Shown piece after piece: positions 31,749-36,436 of a stretch of DNA of 36,436 bases (position 1 is the first letter of the stretch; each line of letters starts with the position of its first letter). A program made the position numbers and the translations under genes. Below the pieces are notes generated by a model that saw nothing but the letters and a program-made list of their open reading frames with translations, had not been told where the DNA came from and ran no database searches. The stretch covers positions 1-36,436 of the forward strand of contig URKQ01000033.1 of NCBI GenBank assembly GCA_900548455.1. The letters are read 5' to 3'. The DNA comes from an uncultured Clostridium sp. (GTDB lineage: Bacteria; Bacillota; Clostridia; Clostridiales; Clostridiaceae).

Positions 31749-33608
31749 ATGGTTAAAGAAAATGGAAGCATTTCAATTCACACAGAGAATCTTATGCCAA
31801 TTATTAAAAAGTGGTTGTATTCTGACAAGGACATATTTGTTAGGGAATTAATAAGTAATGGATGCGATGCCATAAAAAAGTATGAAAAATTAGTGAGCTT
31901 TGGAGAAACTAAAGATGATAGTAATTCAGAATATAAAGTTGAAGTAGTTTTAAATAAAAATGATAAAACTATTAAATTTATAGATAATGGTATAGGAATG
32001 ACTGCAGAAGAAGTTAAAAAGTATATAAATCAGGTAGCTTTTTCTGGAGCAGAAGAATTTTTGTCTAAATATAAGGAAAAAATGTCAGATGATAAAGCTA
32101 TAATTGGACATTTTGGATTAGGTTTTTACTCTGCATTTATGATTTCTGATTTAGTGGAAATCGATACTCTTTCTTATGTTGAAGGTGCAGAACCTGTAAA
32201 ATGGACATGTGATGGAGGAACAGAATATAATCTTGAAGAATCTAGTAGAAATACTAGAGGTACAACAATTACGCTACATGTAAGTGAAGAGGAGAAAGAA
32301 TTTTTAGATTACTATAGATTGAGACAGGTAATAAAAAAACATTGCAATTTCTTCCCAGTGGAGATATATCTTACAGATGAAAACAAGGAAGTAAAAGAAG
32401 GAGAGGAAGAGGAGAAGGCAACACCTTTAAATGATATTCACCCATTATGGATGAAGGCACCAAAGGATTGTACTGATGAAGAGTATAAAGCTTTTTATAG
32501 AAATGTATTTAATGAATATAGTGATCCTCTATTTTGGATACATCTAAATGTTGACTATCCATTTAATTTAAAAGGAATTTTGTATTTTCCTAAACTTAAG
32601 CATGAATTTGAAGCTGTAGAAGGAGAAGTTAAACTTTATAATAAGCAAGTTTTTGTAGCTGATAATATTAAGGAAGTTATCCCTGATTTTCTACTATTAT
32701 TAAAAGGAGTTATAGATTGTGAAGATATTCCTCTTAATGTATCAAGAAGCTTCCTTCAACAAGATAATAATGTTAAAAAGATTTCCAGACATATTGTAAA
32801 TAAGGTTGCTGACAAATTAACTAATCTATTTAAAAATAATAGAGATGACTATAATGGCTTCTGGAAAGATATTAACTTATTTATTAAATATGGATGCTTA
32901 CGTGATGACAAATTCTATGAAAAAATTAAAGATATTATAATTTTTAAAACTACAGATGATACTTATGTTACACTAAATCAATATTTAGAAGATAACAAAT
33001 CAAAACACGATAAAAAAGTTATATATGTAAATGATGAAAATCAGCAATCTCAATATATTAATTTACTTAAGGAAAATGGATTGCAAGCAATTATATTAAA
33101 CACTACTCTTGATAATCACTTTATAACGTTGCTTGAAAGTAAGTCAGAAGGTGTAACTTTTACTAGAATAGATTCAGATTTAAGTGATATATTGAAAAAT
33201 AGTGATAAAGAGATGTCTGAGGAAGAGAATAAGGTAATTGAGGATATATTTAAAGAAGCTATAAGTAGTGATAAAGTATCAATTAAAATTGAGTCTTTAA
33301 AAACCACTACAGTACCAGCTATGATTTCTATATCAGAGCAAAGTAGAAGAATGGCAGAAATGGCTTTAATGTATGGAGGAGATGCTTCTATATTCCCTAA
33401 GGAAGAAACTCTTGTAGTTAACATCTCAAACAGTTTAATTCAAAACTTAAATAATATAATGAAGGATGAGAGTAAAAAAGATGTGGCACTAAGTGCATGT
33501 AGACACATATATGATTTAGCTAAAATAAGTCATGGACAGCTTTCACCACAAGAAATGACAGAATTTATATCAAGAAGCAATTCACTTATTGAAAAATTAA
33601 TGAAATAG
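31749..33608 (+). CDS. htpG: Molecular chaperone HtpG (bacterial Hsp90)
   Basis: The product is 619 aa. ATG 31749 is chosen because GGAGGAG lies six bases upstream; a frame extending to 31734 starts within that site. GHKL ATPase motifs are clear: ELISNGCDAIKKYEKL, DNGIGMT, IGHFGLGFYSAFMI and GTTITLHV. The middle domain has VFVADN and NVSRSFLQQD and the C-terminal dimer domain is complete. Length matches bacterial HtpG. It is monocistronic, with a palindrome before and a double hairpin after. Confidence 0.96.
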   Translation: MVKENGSISIHTENLMPIIKKWLYSDKDIFVRELISNGCDAIKKYEKLVSFGETKDDSNSEYKVEVVLNKNDKTIKFIDNGIGMTAEEVKKYINQVAFSGAEEFLSKYKEKMSDDKAIIGHFGLGFYSAFMISDLVEIDTLSYVEGAEPVKWTCDGGTEYNLEESSRNTRGTTITLHVSEEEKEFLDYYRLRQVIKKHCNFFPVEIYLTDENKEVKEGEEEEKATPLNDIHPLWMKAPKDCTDEEYKAFYRNVFNEYSDPLFWIHLNVDYPFNLKGILYFPKLKHEFEAVEGEVKLYNKQVFVADNIKEVIPDFLLLLKGVIDCEDIPLNVSRSFLQQDNNVKKISRHIVNKVADKLTNLFKNNRDDYNGFWKDINLFIKYGCLRDDKFYEKIKDIIIFKTTDDTYVTLNQYLEDNKSKHDKKVIYVNDENQQSQYINLLKENGLQAIILNTTLDNHFITLLESKSEGVTFTRIDSDLSDILKNSDKEMSEEENKVIEDIFKEAISSDKVSIKIESLKTTTVPAMISISEQSRRMAEMALMYGGDASIFPKEETLVVNISNSLIQNLNNIMKDESKKDVALSACRHIYDLAKISHGQLSPQEMTEFISRSNSLIEKLMK

Positions 33609-33619
33609 GAAAAAATAAA

Positions 33620-33655
33620 GGCTCTGTATGCATAACTGTAAATGCATACAGAGCC
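33620..33655 (+). repeat. Dispersed GGCTCTGTA repeat, copy G (perfect palindrome)
   Basis: GGCTCTGTATGCAT (33620-33633) pairs perfectly with ATGCATACAGAGCC (33642-33655) across an 8-base loop, 12 bases after the htpG stop. In the RNA it forms a 14-bp stem. Confidence 0.7.
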
Positions 33656-33660
33656 AAAAT

Positions 33661-33691
33661 AAACTGCAAATTATTTGCAGTTTATTTTTTT
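33661..33691. terminator. Intrinsic terminator between htpG and msrA
   Basis: AAACTGCAAA (33661-33670) pairs perfectly with TTTGCAGTTT (33674-33683) with a T run after it on the plus strand. It may also act on the convergent msrA unit. Confidence 0.85.
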
Positions 33692-33705
33692 GAAGGGATA
33701 AATTA

Positions 33706-34272
33706 TTAATCATAAATTGAATAATAATCGTCTCCCCAATATTTACTTATAAAGGTATCTCTACCAGACATATTTCTATCCTTTTTATAATCATCTGGAT
33801 GAGTTTTATAAAAATTCTGATGAAAATCTTCAGCTGGGTAAAACTCTTTAAATTTAATTATTTTTGTAACTATTGGTTTTGAAAATCTTTTTGAATTTTC
33901 AAGGTCTTTTTTTGAAATTTCAGCTCTAATTTGCTGATCTTCATTAACGTAAAATATAGCAGATCTATAAGATAAACCTCTATCTTGAAATTGTCCTTCA
34001 TCATCAGTTGGATCAATTTGTCGCCAAAACGCATCTAAAAGTTTGTTATATGAAATAATATTTTCATCATATGTAATTTTAATGGCTTCATAATGTCCAC
34101 TATTTTGCATTTTAACATCTTGATATGTGGGATTTTTAAGGTTGCCACCTGTATAACCGGATGTAACTTCAATTATTCCATCTAATACATCAAAAGGTGA
34201 TACCATACACCAAAAACATCCTCCTGCAAAATAAGCATAATTAATTTTTGTGTTTTCTGATAAATTATTCAT
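33706..34272 (-). CDS. msrA: Peptide-methionine (S)-S-oxide reductase
   Basis: The product is 188 aa. ATG 34272 is used since GGAAG lies upstream at good distance; an upstream TTG is too close to it. The catalytic motif FAGGCFWC places the nucleophile at Cys19. Other family motifs are SGYTGG, NPTYQDV, SGHYEAI, DPTDDEGQFQDRG and SYRSAIFY. There is no fused MsrB domain. It repairs oxidised methionine. It is monocistronic and convergent with htpG. Confidence 0.96.
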   Translation of the reverse strand: MNNLSENTKINYAYFAGGCFWCMVSPFDVLDGIIEVTSGYTGGNLKNPTYQDVKMQNSGHYEAIKITYDENIISYNKLLDAFWRQIDPTDDEGQFQDRGLSYRSAIFYVNEDQQIRAEISKKDLENSKRFSKPIVTKIIKFKEFYPAEDFHQNFYKTHPDDYKKDRNMSGRDTFISKYWGDDYYSIYD

Positions 34273-34805
34273 GAAAATCAACTTCCTTTTAAAAATAATA
34301 ATCGTATATAGATTGAGTTATTATATAAGTATTCTAGCTAATCTAGTTAAAGTAGTAAATATTTATTTTTATAATTATGAAAAAAATTAAAAGTCACAGT
34401 ATATGCATAATTTAATTTGGAAATAATATATTTAGGTGTCATTATTATTACATCTTTCTTACGATTTTGTAACAAGTGAATTAAACCATTGAAATTAATT
34501 TTACAATAGAGTATTATATTTGTGATGTATATTGTTTTATTATGGTAATGCATAAATATGTAAATCTCAAAATAAAAAATTTGATTGATTTATATATCAG
34601 CTTTAAAATAAGTTGTTTATCAATATTTATTTTTAAGTTTATCAATATTAAAGTAGATTTATTAGCTATTTTGTATTAAAATAATCTGATGTGGCATAGT
34701 AAAATTAAATGAGATTTATAAAAGATGGTTATAATTTCTAAATGCACGGGAATTACTGTGTGATTTTTTATTGTAAAAATATATAGCAAAGTTAAGGTGA
34801 AATGT
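34273..34805. other. 533-bp AT-rich intergenic region between msrA and the O-antigen ligase gene
   Basis: The region is strongly AT-rich and must hold the divergent promoters of both flanking genes, but no clear -35/-10 pair was found. It contains a direct repeat, GTTTATCAATATT at 34615-34627 and 34637-34649. A 68-codon minus-strand frame (34347-34553) has no good ribosome binding site. Confidence 0.5.
34615..34649 (+). repeat. Tandem GTTTATCAATATT direct repeat
   Basis: Two identical 13-base copies start at 34615 and 34637, 22 bp apart (two helical turns), about 155 bases before the O-antigen ligase start. They could be activator or repressor sites. Confidence 0.45.
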
Positions 34806-36014
34806 ATGTTAAATTTAATACTCTTATTAATATTGTCTCCATACACGGCCATATTATTAGGTGTTTATGCTTTGTATAAAGTTTATAAGGATAGAAATTA
34901 CTACATCATTGAAAATTGTAATACTTGGAATTTATGTAATATGGGACTTTTTGCATTATTTGTTTGGTCCTTTATGGTTGGAATTGTGAATAAAAGTCTT
35001 GTTTCAACTTTAGCTTCATTAGGATTTCTATTATATTTTTCATTGAGTATATTAATCCAAGAAAAACTTAGTAATAACGAAATAATTAATAAGGTATTTA
35101 ATTATCTTTTGAGTTTTTCAGTTTTTGCTGGTATTTTTGGAATTGTAGAAAAATACTTATTTAGCAAGTTTACATTAAGTTTATGGAGAGCTTATCTAGG
35201 ACTACCTACTGAAGGGAAATTAGATTATAGAATCAGTAGTACATTCGTAAACTCTAATGTAGCTGGTGATTGGTTTGCAATAATGATAATTGTTGCAGTA
35301 TTTTATAGTGGTATATGTAAAACGAAAAAACAAAAATGGATATACAATTCTATGATAGTTTTGTTTTTAATTGATTTGTGTTTAACAGGTTCAAGAGGAG
35401 CATTTATTGCTCTAATTGGGGGACTAGCAGTTTTATTTTTATTAAAAGGAAGTAAAAAGAATATAGTGGCAATAGGAATTGTTGTTGCAATAATAAGTAT
35501 TGTTGGGTTTATGCCAAGTGAAGTATCTGCAATATCAGAAGAGATTACTGGTCATGAAATAGCCAGGTCTTTTGATACTAGAGAAGAAATATGGCGAGGA
35601 TCTATAAGAATGTTTGAAGATAAACCAATAACAGGGTGGGGAATGGCTGGAACTATTGAACAAAGTTCTAATTATTTTAGAACAGGAAGAATTGTAAATC
35701 ATTCTCATAATATATGGTTATCATTTGCAACATCTTTAGGTTTTATAGGCCTTATATTATACCTAATGATGAGACTTAGTGTTTATCGAGGGATTTATTA
35801 CTTATATAAAGAAAATGCCACGCTGTTTCCGCTGCTAGTAGCTATACAAATAGCATTGGTTTGTCACGGAACAATTGATTTTACAATTATAACTCCTCAA
35901 ATTGGTATTTTATTCATTGGAACTTCTTCAATGATTTTATCTCTTGCAAGAAGTGAAGTGAATGCTACATTTAAGGAAAGACATATAGTAAATAGCATAG
36001 AGTGTAGAATATAA
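34806..36014 (+). CDS. O-antigen ligase/polymerase family membrane protein (Wzy_C)
   Basis: The product is 402 aa. ATG 34806 is preferred because AAGGTG lies six bases before it; a GTG at 34797 overlaps that site. It has about ten to twelve membrane segments. The family signature is GSRGAFIALIGG, then a long extracytoplasmic loop with WRGSIRMFEDKPITGWGMA and the conserved NHSHNIWLSFATSLGF. Members polymerise or ligate lipid-linked glycans outside the membrane. No other glycan genes flank it; the nearest related genes are the chain-length determinant and BY-kinase 27 kb upstream. Substrate unknown. Confidence 0.85.
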   Translation: MLNLILLLILSPYTAILLGVYALYKVYKDRNYYIIENCNTWNLCNMGLFALFVWSFMVGIVNKSLVSTLASLGFLLYFSLSILIQEKLSNNEIINKVFNYLLSFSVFAGIFGIVEKYLFSKFTLSLWRAYLGLPTEGKLDYRISSTFVNSNVAGDWFAIMIIVAVFYSGICKTKKQKWIYNSMIVLFLIDLCLTGSRGAFIALIGGLAVLFLLKGSKKNIVAIGIVVAIISIVGFMPSEVSAISEEITGHEIARSFDTREEIWRGSIRMFEDKPITGWGMAGTIEQSSNYFRTGRIVNHSHNIWLSFATSLGFIGLILYLMMRLSVYRGIYYLYKENATLFPLLVAIQIALVCHGTIDFTIITPQIGILFIGTSSMILSLARSEVNATFKERHIVNSIECRI

Positions 36015-36023
36015 AAATAAAAG

Positions 36024-36059
36024 TTGTCGCGCTAAATGATTAGTGTGGCACTTTTTTTA
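36024..36059 (+). terminator. Intrinsic terminator after the O-antigen ligase gene
   Basis: GTCGCGCTAA pairs with TTAGTGTGGC with three G-T pairs and an ATGA loop, followed by seven T. The rest of 36015-36218 shows nothing else recognisable. Confidence 0.75.
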
Positions 36060-36218
36060 TTAAAAATCAACAAAAATATATATAATTGAAAAAAATAACA
36101 TATTGTCAAGATTGTCCTATAGATAAAAGTAATAGTAAATATTTTATCTATTACACTTATCTATAATTCTTTACATATTGGATGAATCTTCATATAATGT
36201 TACTTGTGGTTAGGACAT

Positions 36219-36294
36219 GCGCCATTAGCTCAGCTGGCAGAGCACCTGACTCTTAATCAGGGTGTCCGGGGTTCGAGCCCCCGATGGCGCACCA
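36219..36294 (+). tRNA. tRNA-Lys (CTT)
   Basis: A 76-base cloverleaf: acceptor GCGCCAT pairs with ATGGCGC, anticodon arm CCTGA/TCAGG with loop CTCTTAA and anticodon CTT at 36252-36254, T-loop TTCGAGC, and an encoded CCA end (36292-36294). Confidence 0.97.
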
Positions 36295-36363
36295 TAAAAC
36301 TTAATAATTAGTAAAATAATTGTTAAAAATAATCTTACATATGTCATGTTAATATAGTCATAT

Positions 36364-36436
36364 GTGCCATTAGCTCAGTTGGTAGAGCACCTGACTCTTA
36401 ATCAGGGTGTCCGGGGTTCGAACCCCCGATGGCGCA
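36364..36436 (+). tRNA. tRNA-Lys (CTT), second copy, cut before the CCA end
   Basis: This is nearly identical to the first copy, 69 bases downstream, with anticodon CTT at 36397-36399. It differs in the D-loop (GTTGGTAG), the T-loop (TTCGAAC) and position 2, giving a U-G pair in the acceptor. The window ends at the discriminator A. Confidence 0.93.

Noticed and set aside
34347..34553. 68-aa minus-strand frame between msrA and the O-antigen ligase gene
   Set aside because: No usable ribosome binding site and Asn/Ile/Tyr-rich content expected of non-coding AT-rich DNA.

Overview
The window looks like chromosomal DNA of a strictly anaerobic, spore-forming Clostridium (sensu stricto). The DNA is very AT-rich, Shine-Dalgarno sites are strong GGAGG types, and the gene set is clostridial: an electron-bifurcating-type [FeFe]-hydrogenase, a citrate lyase operon, a DUF1846 protein, CutC and two probable spore-surface proteins. 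No transposase, phage gene or CRISPR array is visible. Gene density is ordinary and transcription units are mostly separated by clear intrinsic terminators.

Layout. 1-1614 (minus): two genes with C1q/BclA-like jelly-roll domains, one cut by the window edge; each has a sequence matching a sigma-K (late mother-cell) promoter. 1823-6116 (plus): the ABC-F ATPase YfmR and a DinG/XPD-like iron-sulfur helicase fused to an intact RecB-type nuclease domain. 6422-10903 (plus) with 10985-13006 (minus): an unusual cluster. A chain-length determinant and a BY-kinase are followed by a PF14907 nucleotidyltransferase, a lasso-type B2 leader peptidase, an HPr-kinase-like protein and a 92-residue Cys-rich precursor-like peptide; a convergent ABC exporter and a 63-residue acidic peptide face them. 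These are accessory genes of paeninodin-type lasso peptide clusters, but the lasso cyclase and the RRE protein are absent and the peptide is not a plausible lasso core. This is the best candidate for an undescribed system in the window.

13228-18117: a DUF1846 protein, a small hypothetical gene, a type II (ReAV-like) asparaginase with CutC, and a secreted polysaccharide deacetylase. 18254-26388: a citrate fermentation locus. A GntR/FCD regulator precedes citD-citE-citF, a 2-hydroxycarboxylate transporter, a small membrane protein, citC and a citX-citG fusion; tandem GTATAC-centred operators overlap the predicted citD promoter. 26620-30919: the hydrogenase operon hydC-hydB-hydA plus an 82-residue [2Fe-2S] protein that looks like the detached C-terminal domain of Thermotoga-type HydA. 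31180-36014: a hypothetical acidic protein, htpG, msrA (minus) and an O-antigen ligase family protein. 36219-36436: two tandem tRNA-Lys(CTT) genes, the second cut before its CCA end.

A short dispersed repeat, core GGCTCTGTAGTAAAATA, lies just downstream of several genes in different orientations and degrees of decay; in one place it forms a perfect 14-bp hairpin. Start codons were chosen from Shine-Dalgarno spacing, so several genes are shorter than the longest open frame. Functional calls rest on motifs read by eye, with no database search.
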